From CBDTTM01 sp965363355 (GTDB taxonomy: Bacteria > Bacillota > Negativicutes > Selenomonadales > Selenomonadaceae), in contig CBDTTM010000045.1 of assembly GCA_965363355.1 (NCBI GenBank), forward strand, positions 1-15,023: a DNA stretch of 15,023 bases, written 5' to 3'. The notes below the pieces were generated by a model. The model saw only the letters and a program-made list of their open reading frames with translations, did no database searches and was not told where the DNA came from. A program made the translations under genes and the position numbers. The first letter of the stretch is position 1. The number at the start of each line of letters is the position of its first letter. This document shows positions 1-6,750 of the stretch, piece after piece.

Positions 1-122
1 GTGAAAAATTTTGTTTTCAGCTCGTTTCTCCAGAATTGCCTTCGCATCGTTTTACCGCTTAAAACCTATATTTTCCGCATGAATAAGTGCCCTAAACAAT
101 TCATTATATTCTGCAAATTTTC

Positions 123-151
123 TTGCAATAATTTTCAAATTATGGTACTAT
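123..151 (+). promoter_or_regulatory. candidate abrB promoter
   Basis: A -35-like TTGCAA (123-128) and a -10-like TACTAT (146-151) are separated by 17 bases. Each matches the sigma-A consensus at four of six positions. They lie about 70 bases before the abrB start, in an AT-rich region with no convincing gene. The match is only moderate and rests on spacing and position. Confidence 0.35.
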
Positions 152-218
152 TTAACCAGGTTCAGGCGTGACATTCTTAGGCTTATGCCATAGAAATAAA
201 ATTGAGGAGTGATGCATC

Positions 219-473
219 ATGAAGTCCACCGGTATTGTACGCAAGGTTGATGAACTCGGCCGTGTCGTAATTCCTATCGAACTACGGCGCACGTTGGGGA
301 TTGAAGAGAAAGATGCATTAGAAATCTACGTAGACCAGGATCGTATTATTTTGCGAAAATACGAACCATCTTGTTCTTGCATCTTTTGCGGCAATGCAGA
401 CAATGTAATCAAATTCAAAGGAAGAAATATCTGTAACGATTGTTTGCAGGAAATCCATAACGACAAAGAATGA
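219..473 (+). CDS. abrB: AbrB-family transition-state regulator with C-terminal zinc-ribbon-like tail
   Basis: This 84-residue DNA-binding regulator has the AbrB swapped-hairpin domain at residues 1-50, including STGIVRKVDELGRVVIPIE and KDALEIYVD, nearly identical to Bacillus AbrB from memory. The family forms dimers or tetramers that bind AT-rich promoters and hold back stationary-phase genes. The C-terminal half differs from Bacillus: cysteines at 54, 57, 72 and 75 give a CxxC-x14-CxxC pattern, with a further Cys52, which suggests a bound zinc. I recall similar tails in clostridial AbrB proteins. GAGGAG (204-209) lies nine bases before the ATG. The gene converges on rsmI, as in Bacillus subtilis, and the two share the terminator at 501-548. 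The targets cannot be told from this window. Confidence 0.93.
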   Translation: MKSTGIVRKVDELGRVVIPIELRRTLGIEEKDALEIYVDQDRIILRKYEPSCSCIFCGNADNVIKFKGRNICNDCLQEIHNDKE

Positions 474-500
474 TTGTTTGACATTCTCCCTGGAAATATA

Positions 501-548
501 TAAAAGCAGAACCATGGAATGATACGGTTTCCATTGGTCCTGCTTTTA
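501..548. terminator. bidirectional intrinsic terminator between abrB and rsmI
   Basis: The arms are 501-518 (TAAAAGCAG then ACCA-TGGAA) and 531-548 (TTCCA-TTGGT then CTGCTTTTA), pairing with one mismatch and one bulge. On the + strand a T-rich run follows (to about 553). On the minus strand the stem ends in TTTTATATA. It lies 28 bases after the abrB stop and 13 bases after the rsmI stop, so it can serve both convergent genes. Confidence 0.8.
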
Positions 549-560
549 TTTTTGTGCGTT

Positions 561-1433
561 TTATTCTTTTTCCGCTTCTAAAACAGCTTGATAAACATCT
601 CTGCGGCTAATCCCCAGGGTTACAGCTGCCTGCTTCATTGCCATTTTTTTATCTATTCCATCAGCAAGCAGGCTTTCAACCAGTTCGGCTGGTGAAAGTG
701 CATTGCCCTTTTGTGCCATTTCTTCCGCCAATATTGTTTCAGCATCACAGCCAGAAACAACGATGACAAATTCGCCCCGAGGCTGAATTTCGTCAAAATG
801 CGCTGCTAAATCGCCCAATGGGCCGCGAATGAACTCTTCGAACTTTTTGGTGAGTTCACGAGCAACTGCAGCCGGACGCGCTGAACCAAAGGTATGATTC
901 AACTCTTTTAGCGTCGCCTTCAAATGATGTGGCGCTTCGTAAAAAAGCAGCGTTTCTTCTCGTTGCTTAATTTTCTCTAAAACATCCCGTCGCTTTTTCG
1001 TCGTCTTCGGTAAAAAACCGACAAAGGTAAACATCGTCGTGTCGAGCCCCGAGCAAATCAATGCAGATAAAGCCGCATTCGCTCCGGGAAGCGGTGTCAC
1101 TATGATTCCCTCAGCAATCGCCAATTCGGCAAGGTGGCTCCCAGGGTCAGCGATTCCCGGCAAACCGGCATCGCTGACAACAACAAGATCTTCACCCGTC
1201 AGCAAATATTCGATGAGTTCGGGACCTTTGGTAAATTTATTGTGTTCATGATAACTCGTAAGCTTAGTATGTATATCATAACACGACAAAAGCTTTCGCG
1301 TATGGCGCGTATCCTCCGCAGCGATAAGATTGACCTGCCCTAGGATCTGCACTGCTCTATATGTCATATCTGCTAAATTACCGATCGGCGTCGCAGATAA
1401 ATATAACGTTCCTTTTTTTATTGTCTCATCCAT
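561..1433 (-). CDS. rsmI: 16S rRNA 2'-O-ribose C1402 methyltransferase RsmI
   Basis: RsmI uses SAM to 2'-O-methylate C1402 in the 16S rRNA decoding centre. The 290-residue protein has the usual family length and motifs in order: ATPIGNLADMTYRA (14-27), EDTRHTRKLL (40-49), SDAGLPGIADPG (87-98), PLPGANAALSAL (114-125), FVGFLP (137-142), FYEAPHH (164-170) and ARELTKKFEE (191-200). A C-terminal helix-turn-helix-like piece (GISRRDVYQ) follows. The frame is open further upstream, to 1544, but the ATG at 1433 is chosen because GAGGAAG lies six bases before it and the conserved N-terminus starts there. It overlaps the end of trmN6 by eight bases, so translation is probably coupled. It is the last gene of the yaaR-to-rsmI unit. 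The yazA gene that precedes rsmI in Bacillus is absent. Confidence 0.95.
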   Translation of the reverse strand: MDETIKKGTLYLSATPIGNLADMTYRAVQILGQVNLIAAEDTRHTRKLLSCYDIHTKLTSYHEHNKFTKGPELIEYLLTGEDLVVVSDAGLPGIADPGSHLAELAIAEGIIVTPLPGANAALSALICSGLDTTMFTFVGFLPKTTKKRRDVLEKIKQREETLLFYEAPHHLKATLKELNHTFGSARPAAVARELTKKFEEFIRGPLGDLAAHFDEIQPRGEFVIVVSGCDAETILAEEMAQKGNALSPAELVESLLADGIDKKMAMKQAAVTLGISRRDVYQAVLEAEKE

Positions 1434-2175
1434 TATGATCTTCCTCATAGAAATATTTCTTGATTTCATTGGTATAGCTGCCATCTTCACGATGGACAAT
1501 GATTGGCGGTTCAACCTTGAGACCGCCTGGATTCCCTCCGACAATGCCTTCTATGAGAACCATCGTCGGCTCTTTATCTAATTTGGGATGAACAAAACAC
1601 AAACGCTTGGGTTCCATCTGGTTTTGATGCAGCATGACAATGATTTCCCCAAGGCGTTCGGGTAAATGAACCATAGCGAACCTGCCGCGAAACTTCAAGG
1701 CATATCTAGCTGCTCGAATGACATCCCCAAGATTTGCCGTGAGTTCATGACGAGCTCTTGCCACGCCATCGAGTTCATTGACCTGTCCATGCTGCAAGGG
1801 ACGATACGGTGGATTGGATACAACCAAATCCGCGCCTTCAGCTGCATAGAGCTCACGGATTTGACGCAAATCCCCTTCTTTAATGGTGATTTTTTCCTGC
1901 AATCCATTAAGAACAACATTACGGGCGGCCAAATCTGCCATGACCGGATTTAGCTCAAGAGCTTCAATATGGTGTACTTGATCTGCAAGCAGCAATGGAA
2001 TCACGCCGGTGCCTGTGCCAAGGTCGATGACTTTAAAATGTTTCCTTACCGAAGCAAAATGAGCCAATAACACTGCATCGAGCGAAAAACAAAACTCTTT
2101 TTCATTTTGAATGATCTTCATTCCACCAACTAAAAGATCATCTATTCGTTCTCCTGGGCGAAGCTCACTCTTCAT
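1426..2175 (-). CDS. trmN6: tRNA1(Val) adenine-37 N6-methyltransferase-like protein (YabB/TrmN6 family)
   Basis: This 249-residue class I SAM methyltransferase has the glycine-rich SAM loop VIDLGTGTGVIP (49-60), an acidic ribose-binding position in ALELN (72-76) and the N6-adenine signature NPPY (121-124). The N-terminal ERIDDLLVGGMKIIQ and FSLDAVLLAHF are typical of the YabB family next to rsmI in Firmicutes. The expected substrate is A37 of a tRNA, but only the E. coli member is well characterised, so the exact target is inferred. The ATG start overlaps the ricT stop by eleven bases. The nearest Shine-Dalgarno-like run (GGGAGGA) is about 15 bases away, so initiation may depend on coupling to ricT. 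Its own end overlaps rsmI by eight bases. Confidence 0.87.
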   Translation of the reverse strand: MKSELRPGERIDDLLVGGMKIIQNEKEFCFSLDAVLLAHFASVRKHFKVIDLGTGTGVIPLLLADQVHHIEALELNPVMADLAARNVVLNGLQEKITIKEGDLRQIRELYAAEGADLVVSNPPYRPLQHGQVNELDGVARARHELTANLGDVIRAARYALKFRGRFAMVHLPERLGEIIVMLHQNQMEPKRLCFVHPKLDKEPTMVLIEGIVGGNPGGLKVEPPIIVHREDGSYTNEIKKYFYEEDHNG

Positions 2176-2995
2176 CTTTTTCTACTACATCCTCCCAGGA
2201 TGCAACAATCGTCTTTTTGTCGTCAAGCAAAATCGTCACCGTACGGCGTTGATTGTTGAGAGAAATGACTTTCCCTTCGCCATCGACTGACACGACACGA
2301 CTGCCCTGTTTTGGCGCAACAATCTTCTTGCGGCAATTCCCGCCTGCACCATTATTGCAATAGCAATCATTTTCATATTTCAAGCAGCACATCAGCCGGC
2401 CACAAATACCCGATATTTTAGTCGGGTTGAGCGACAGGTTCTGATCTTTTGCCATGCGAATCGACACAGGTTCAAAATCGCCCAAAAACGTCGCGCAGCA
2501 AAGAGGTCGTCCGCAGCAGCCAATACCACCGATGAGTTTTGCTTCATCACGGACACCGATCTGGCGAAGTTCAATCCTTGTACGAAAAACTGCGGCCAAA
2601 TCCTTGACCAACTCTCTAAAATCAATACGGCCATCCGCCGTAAAGTAAAAGATGATTTTATTCACATCAAAAGTGTATTCCACTTCAATAAGCTTCATTG
2701 GCAATTTGTGCGAAGCAATTTTCTTCTCACATATCTTGAAAGCTTCCTCTTCTTTGGCCTTGTTTTCTTTGACCTTATTGCGGTCTGCCGGTGTTGCTTT
2801 GCATTTTACCGTCTTTAGCGGCGAAACGATTTTATCGTCTTCGACCTCACGTGGACCAATGACCACCATACCGTACTCTACGCCACGGACCGTCTCGACG
2901 ATGACATCATCGCCTTGTGCTAACTTTAGCTGGCCCGGGCCAAAATAATATATCTTACCGGCTTCTTTAAACCGTATTCCCACAACTGTCTGCAC
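2165..2995 (-). CDS. ricT: RicT (YaaT), PSP1-domain iron-sulfur protein
   Basis: RicT is part of the RicA-RicF-RicT complex that, in Bacillus subtilis, carries 4Fe-4S clusters and guides RNase Y-dependent mRNA processing, with effects on sporulation, competence and biofilm. This 276-residue protein has the usual length. A PSP1 core spans about 57-145, followed by the cysteine-rich signatures GIGCCGRPLCC (157-167) and CGRLMCCLKYEND (198-210). Three further cysteines (211, 213, 221) lie in a short glycine/asparagine-rich stretch that I do not recall from the Bacillus protein. The start is GTG, with AGAGGGGGC about nine bases upstream, overlapping the holB stop codon. In Bacillus yabA follows ricT; here trmN6 overlaps directly instead. 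Confidence 0.94.
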   Translation of the reverse strand: MQTVVGIRFKEAGKIYYFGPGQLKLAQGDDVIVETVRGVEYGMVVIGPREVEDDKIVSPLKTVKCKATPADRNKVKENKAKEEEAFKICEKKIASHKLPMKLIEVEYTFDVNKIIFYFTADGRIDFRELVKDLAAVFRTRIELRQIGVRDEAKLIGGIGCCGRPLCCATFLGDFEPVSIRMAKDQNLSLNPTKISGICGRLMCCLKYENDCYCNNGAGGNCRKKIVAPKQGSRVVSVDGEGKVISLNNQRRTVTILLDDKKTIVASWEDVVEKDEE

Positions 2996-3008
2996 TGTGC
3001 AGCCCCCT

Positions 3009-4001
3009 CTATTTCAAATCACGTATCTTTAATAAAAACTGTTCCATCAACAGGCGCGTATTCGCATTTGAGCGCAGTCTCTGCTGGACTGTATTGCTCG
3101 CAGCCAATGCTGAAAATATTTTAGGCATATCCCAATCGGCTAATTGCCGCTTGAGCTCTTCAACGCGGTCACTGTTGTATAAAGGCTCTTGCCCTGCCTC
3201 ATCACTTAAAACCAATAAATCACGCAAAAGCATATTGAGATACGAGATCGTCTCTTGCAGTTCTTCTCTCGTATAATCGCCAAGTTTCTGGCTTTCTGCC
3301 CAAATCTCTTCTAACGAAAAATTTGGCAGGTGCGTCAAAAAATCCAAAACCGCATCGCGGTGAGCCAAACCATCATGCTCACTAAGATCAAGCGCTCTGC
3401 CAAAGCTGCCTTCGGCCAAGCCCGCCAAAACAGAGGCATTTTCTATGTCAATCCCCCGTGCCACAAGCGCGGATGCTAAGTCTTCCCGCCTTAACGGATT
3501 AAAGGGCAGCGGCATCGAACGCGAGATAATCGTATCAAGCAATGCGTCGCGGCTTGCCGCCACTAAGATGAATACAATCTGTCCTGTCGGCTCTTCCAAT
3601 GTCTTAAGCAGACTATTGGCAGCTGGCTCGTTCATTTTATCAGCCTGATCGATGATGACGACCCTTTTGTCCGATAAATACGGTGCCCGTGAAATCTCCG
3701 CCTGCAGGTTTCGAATCTGTTCGATCTTAATCATTTTGACGGTTTTCCCTTCCGGTTCAATCCTGTAAAAATCAGGATGAGTTCCTGATAAAAAAGCCTG
3801 ACAAGACGGACACGTCCCACAAGCTGGCCGTTCGCCCGTACAAAGCAAGGCTGCAGCCAAAACCTGTGCAGTCAGAAATTTGCCAATGCCATAGGCCCCG
3901 CAGAAAAGAAGTGCGTGTGGCAAACGGTCTTCCTGCAGCAGCTGCTTTAGCTGTGCAATATTTTCTTCATGTCCAATGATTTTATTCCAATTTATTTCCA
4001 T
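3009..4001 (-). CDS. holB: DNA polymerase III delta-prime subunit (clamp loader)
   Basis: Delta-prime is the stator subunit of the clamp loader that opens the beta clamp at primed DNA. The 330-residue protein has the AAA+ fold of DnaX/HolB: LPHALLFCGAYGIGK (27-41) with a P-loop-like GxxGxGK, a zinc module with cysteines 54, 61, 64 and 67, a Walker B-like VVIIDQADKM (114-123) and NSLLKTLEEP (129-138). The usual SRC arginine-finger motif reads SRS here (160-162). The Ser/Thr after the P-loop lysine is Phe42, consistent with delta-prime not hydrolysing ATP. The ATG at 4001 overlaps the yaaR stop as TGATG; a GTG one codon earlier is possible. No clear Shine-Dalgarno is seen, so coupling to yaaR is likely. 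Confidence 0.93.
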   Translation of the reverse strand: MEINWNKIIGHEENIAQLKQLLQEDRLPHALLFCGAYGIGKFLTAQVLAAALLCTGERPACGTCPSCQAFLSGTHPDFYRIEPEGKTVKMIKIEQIRNLQAEISRAPYLSDKRVVIIDQADKMNEPAANSLLKTLEEPTGQIVFILVAASRDALLDTIISRSMPLPFNPLRREDLASALVARGIDIENASVLAGLAEGSFGRALDLSEHDGLAHRDAVLDFLTHLPNFSLEEIWAESQKLGDYTREELQETISYLNMLLRDLLVLSDEAGQEPLYNSDRVEELKRQLADWDMPKIFSALAASNTVQQRLRSNANTRLLMEQFLLKIRDLK

Positions 4002-4447
4002 CACATGTATAAATCCACAAGCATTCCGCGAATAACATCTTGTTTTGCTGCAATCTTCAACGGATCTGCCTGTCCCAGCCGAATTTCTTCAGCCATTTCT
4101 TCTAAATTTTTGTCGATTTTTCGTACTGTCGTATAGGTCTTTTGCCGCCCCATCCTATCCCAACCGGACTGCGACTGCATACTGTACATTCTTGAAACCG
4201 CTTCACCCACAAATTCTTTTACCAAATCACGATAGGACTTGAGCTCATCATAGGTAGGTGTTTGCGTAAGCCTAGCACCTTGCTCTGTTATCTTATTTAA
4301 TAAATCAGTAAGCTTTTCTGTTGACATATTGTCCTGGCTTTGTGACAATTCCGTAGAAAAGTCATCTTCCGCTTCTTTCGTACGTGTCTTTACATCACGT
4401 TCAAAAGTCGAAATTGTTCTACGCGTGCTCAATCCATCTATTTTCAT
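4001..4447 (-). CDS. yaaR: YaaR family protein (DUF327)
   Basis: This 148-residue, highly charged and mostly helical protein matches the YaaR/DUF327 family in length (Bacillus YaaR is about 146 residues) and in its place directly upstream of holB. Recognisable stretches are LTDLLNKITEQGARL near residue 50, the central ELKSYRDLVKEFVGEAVSRM and the C-terminal TVRKIDKNLEEMAEEI. There is no signal peptide or membrane segment. The biochemical function of the family is not established. The ATG at 4447 is preferred over two ATGs further upstream because AAAAGGA lies just before it. It is the first gene of the unit that continues to rsmI, with a candidate promoter at 4520-4548. Confidence 0.88.
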   Translation of the reverse strand: MKIDGLSTRRTISTFERDVKTRTKEAEDDFSTELSQSQDNMSTEKLTDLLNKITEQGARLTQTPTYDELKSYRDLVKEFVGEAVSRMYSMQSQSGWDRMGRQKTYTTVRKIDKNLEEMAEEIRLGQADPLKIAAKQDVIRGMLVDLYM

Positions 4448-4519
4448 AGTCAACATCCTTTTCCGCTGCTGCAATTACCTTTCGGTTGCGATAAAATCAT
4501 AAATACCCAGTATATATAA

Positions 4520-4548
4520 ATTATAATTGTTTTCCAGACAATAAGCAA
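4520..4548 (-). promoter_or_regulatory. candidate promoter of the yaaR-holB-ricT-trmN6-rsmI unit
   Basis: On the minus strand a perfect -10 TATAAT (4520-4525) lies 17 bases from a weak -35 TTGCTT (4543-4548). It falls between the terminator after tmk and the yaaR start, where a new transcript must begin if the terminator works. The -35 abuts the terminator stem. The predicted leader is about 65 bases. Confidence 0.5.
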
Positions 4549-4589
4549 TAAAAGGCGGTGGCAAAATAAAAATTTGCCACCGCCTTTTA
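4549..4589. terminator. strong intrinsic terminator after tmk
   Basis: This is a perfect 17-base-pair stem: TAAAAGGCGGTGGCAAA (4549-4565) pairs with 4573-4589 around a seven-base loop. On the minus strand the stem ends in CCTTTTA followed by TTGCTTATTG, a suitable U-rich tail. It lies 20 bases after the tmk stop and divides the ancestral yaaO-to-rsmI cluster into two transcripts. Because the stem is A-rich on one side and T-rich on the other, it could also act on the + strand. Confidence 0.9.
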
Positions 4590-4609
4590 TTCGTCGTCTC
4601 TATTCTTTT

Positions 4610-5281
4610 TTATAATCTTTGGCAAACGGCCTCGTAAACAGCCTGATGAATCTCTTCTACCGTCTTCAATTGCCCATCTTTCGTGCAATCGACTTTTAGC
4701 CAATCATATTTTCCAACCAATTCCTGATATGCACCATAACAGCGTTTCAAGTACTCTTGATCTGCTTCATGAATATCTTTTACACTATGCTCTGCCTGTG
4801 CCCTTTTGGCAATCAATTCATTGCTGATTTGCGGCGGAACATCGAGAAAAACAACGGCATCTGGTATCGGCAAACCCATTTTGCTAAATTCAAAATCCCA
4901 CAGCCAATCCAAAAAGCATTGTCGTTCTTCTGCATTCTTTATTTTTACTGCTTGATGCACCATATTAGAAGTCGTATAACGATCCGCCAAAATAATAGCA
5001 CCCTCATCATAGTCTTTTTTCCAATTCATTCGAAAAGAAGCATATCGATCTACAGCAAAAAAAGTTGAAGCTGCATAAGCATTCACATCGTCGGCGTGTT
5101 TGCCAAATTCACCTTTTAAGTAAAGCTTGATCAATGCCGAAGATTCACTCCCATAATCAGGAAATTCCACCTGGCGAATACGTCTGCCATCACGCTGTAA
5201 ATGTTCAAACAAAGCCTTGGTTTGCGTAGCCTTGCCGCACCCATCTCCGGCTTCGATTATAATTAATTTTCCCTTCATCAT
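4610..5281 (-). CDS. tmk: thymidylate (dTMP) kinase, clostridial-type variant
   Basis: dTMP kinase phosphorylates dTMP to dTDP in the last dTTP-specific step of DNA precursor synthesis. The 223-residue protein has the P-loop EAGDGCGKATQ (10-20), FPDY (40-43), the FFAVDRY helix (74-80), the substrate-binding DRYTTSNMVHQ (100-110, usually DRYxxSxxAYQ) and a lid with several basic residues near 159-161. The residue after the P-loop lysine is Ala18, where Ser/Thr is usual. I recall similar GKATQ versions in Clostridia, so this is probably a subfamily trait. The start ATG overlaps the decarboxylase stop (ATGA), with a second ATG directly after it and only a weak ribosome binding site, so coupling is likely. 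It is the last gene before the terminator at 4549-4589. Confidence 0.92.
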   Translation of the reverse strand: MMKGKLIIIEAGDGCGKATQTKALFEHLQRDGRRIRQVEFPDYGSESSALIKLYLKGEFGKHADDVNAYAASTFFAVDRYASFRMNWKKDYDEGAIILADRYTTSNMVHQAVKIKNAEERQCFLDWLWDFEFSKMGLPIPDAVVFLDVPPQISNELIAKRAQAEHSVKDIHEADQEYLKRCYGAYQELVGKYDWLKVDCTKDGQLKTVEEIHQAVYEAVCQRL

Positions 5282-6732
5282 TTCACCACTTTTATTGTAT
5301 TGAGCTTTGCATCTACTGGTCCAACAACCTTAAGGCCTATCGCCTGCATTGCCCGGACATACTCGATAATTTCCCGGGTAATGATTTCCCCTGGACAGAT
5401 GATTGGTATTCCCGGCGGATAAAATGTAATCATCTCGGCCGCCACGCAACCGGCACTTAAATCAAAATCTTCTTGACGATTCTTGCTAAAAAGTGCCTGT
5501 CGCGGTGAAATCTTTGCTGGTGGCATCATTGGTAAAATAACCTTTCTCGGTGATATCTCTTTTTCTCGGCGTTCAGCCGCTAAAGAGCGTAAAGCCTGCA
5601 AAAGGATTTCCCCTTCTTTTTCAGTATCCGCCAACGATATGATGAAGAGGACATTATACATATCCGATAACTCACATTGCACTTTATGCCGATGCCTAAG
5701 GATTTGCTCTGCCTCTGGTCCTGTGATTCCCAGCCCTGAAACCGTAACAGTCAATTTGGTCCAATCAAGAGAAAAGATTCCCGGCTTATCTACTCTGTCT
5801 TCACCAAAGCAATATAGACCATCAATTTGATTGATTTTCTGCCTTAATGTATTGGCCAAATGAACTGCGCGGCCAATACGTTCTTTCCCCTCAATTGCCA
5901 TTTGCTGACGAGCTGCATCCAGTGAGGCCAGCAATAAATAGTTAGGGCTTGTCGACTGCACGAGACTTACCATCATTTGCAGACGATCCGGGTCAATACG
6001 GCCATATCTGGCATGAAGCATCGACGTCTGCGTCAAGGAACTCAGTATTTTATGCGTGCTTTGCGCCACGATATCGGCTCCAGCATCAAGTGCTGGCAGA
6101 GGAAGTGATGCATCAAATCGCAAATGCGGTCCGTGCGCTTCATCGACGAGCAGCAGCATCTGATGTTCATGGGCTATTTGTGCAAGCGCAGTAATATCCG
6201 ATGCAACTCCGTAATAGGTCGGATTGATTACTAAAACAGCCTTGGCATCCTCATTTTCTTCAATTGCCTTGTTCAAGGCATCCACCGTTATGCCCATGGC
6301 AATGCCAAGTTCTTCATCAATGACCGGCTGCACAAAAATAGGCTGCGCTCCACTGAGCATTATTCCCGCGATAATCGATCGATGTGCATTTCGCGGTATA
6401 ATGATTTTCTCCCCCGGATCAAGCGCCGCCAAAATCATCGCTTGAATCGCTCCGCTTGTACCATTCACGACAAAATAAGAAGCATCGGCTCCATATAAAT
6501 CAGCAGCCAAATCTTGCGCCGCTTTAATGCAAGTCGTCGGTTCATGCAAATCATCAAGTTCTGCCATGAGCGAAACTTCTGCTTTCAAGCCGAGCGGCGT
6601 AACAAAATCTCGAAATGATTCCGCTATCCCCTTGCCTTGTTTGTGGCCTGGTGTATGAAATGCCGTCGCGCCATCGGCGACATAAGCACGCATAGCGTCA
6701 ATCAGTGGTGCACTCTTTTGTTCGTCCTTCAA
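5278..6732 (-). CDS. speA: PLP fold-type I arginine/lysine/ornithine decarboxylase (SpeA/YaaO-like)
   Basis: This 484-residue enzyme decarboxylates a basic amino acid to a polyamine precursor: agmatine if arginine is the substrate, cadaverine or putrescine if lysine or ornithine. Visible motifs are FHTPGHKQG (25-33), LDDLHEP (59-65), NGTSGA (90-95), IPRNAHRSI (112-120), VDEAHG (196-201), the PLP lysine in STHKILSS (K228) and the C-terminal YPPGIPIICPGEII. The match along its length to Bacillus SpeA (YaaO), which also precedes tmk, suggests arginine decarboxylase, but substrate cannot be read safely from sequence. The start is TTG at 6732, chosen because the N-terminus then aligns with SpeA; GGGGA and AAGGA lie upstream, the latter overlapping the degS stop. 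It sits 18 bases after degS and overlaps tmk by four bases. Confidence 0.88.
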   Translation of the reverse strand: MKDEQKSAPLIDAMRAYVADGATAFHTPGHKQGKGIAESFRDFVTPLGLKAEVSLMAELDDLHEPTTCIKAAQDLAADLYGADASYFVVNGTSGAIQAMILAALDPGEKIIIPRNAHRSIIAGIMLSGAQPIFVQPVIDEELGIAMGITVDALNKAIEENEDAKAVLVINPTYYGVASDITALAQIAHEHQMLLLVDEAHGPHLRFDASLPLPALDAGADIVAQSTHKILSSLTQTSMLHARYGRIDPDRLQMMVSLVQSTSPNYLLLASLDAARQQMAIEGKERIGRAVHLANTLRQKINQIDGLYCFGEDRVDKPGIFSLDWTKLTVTVSGLGITGPEAEQILRHRHKVQCELSDMYNVLFIISLADTEKEGEILLQALRSLAAERREKEISPRKVILPMMPPAKISPRQALFSKNRQEDFDLSAGCVAAEMITFYPPGIPIICPGEIITREIIEYVRAMQAIGLKVVGPVDAKLNTIKVVK

Positions 6733-6750
6733 AAAATCCCCACACTTTCC

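Noticed and set aside
103..108. TATAAT on the minus strand, possibly the -10 of a gene to the left such as metG in the Bacillus order
   Set aside because: No acceptable -35 at 16-18 bases, and the downstream gene is outside the window.
1..171. Open + frame from the window edge to 171, and a protein-like minus-strand reading (FAEYNELFRALIHAENIGFKR, in two parts, with in-frame stops at 52-54 and 148-150)
   Set aside because: The + frame encodes no recognisable protein, and the minus frame is broken twice with no ribosome binding site or known family. It could be a gene remnant, but AT-rich chance is as likely.
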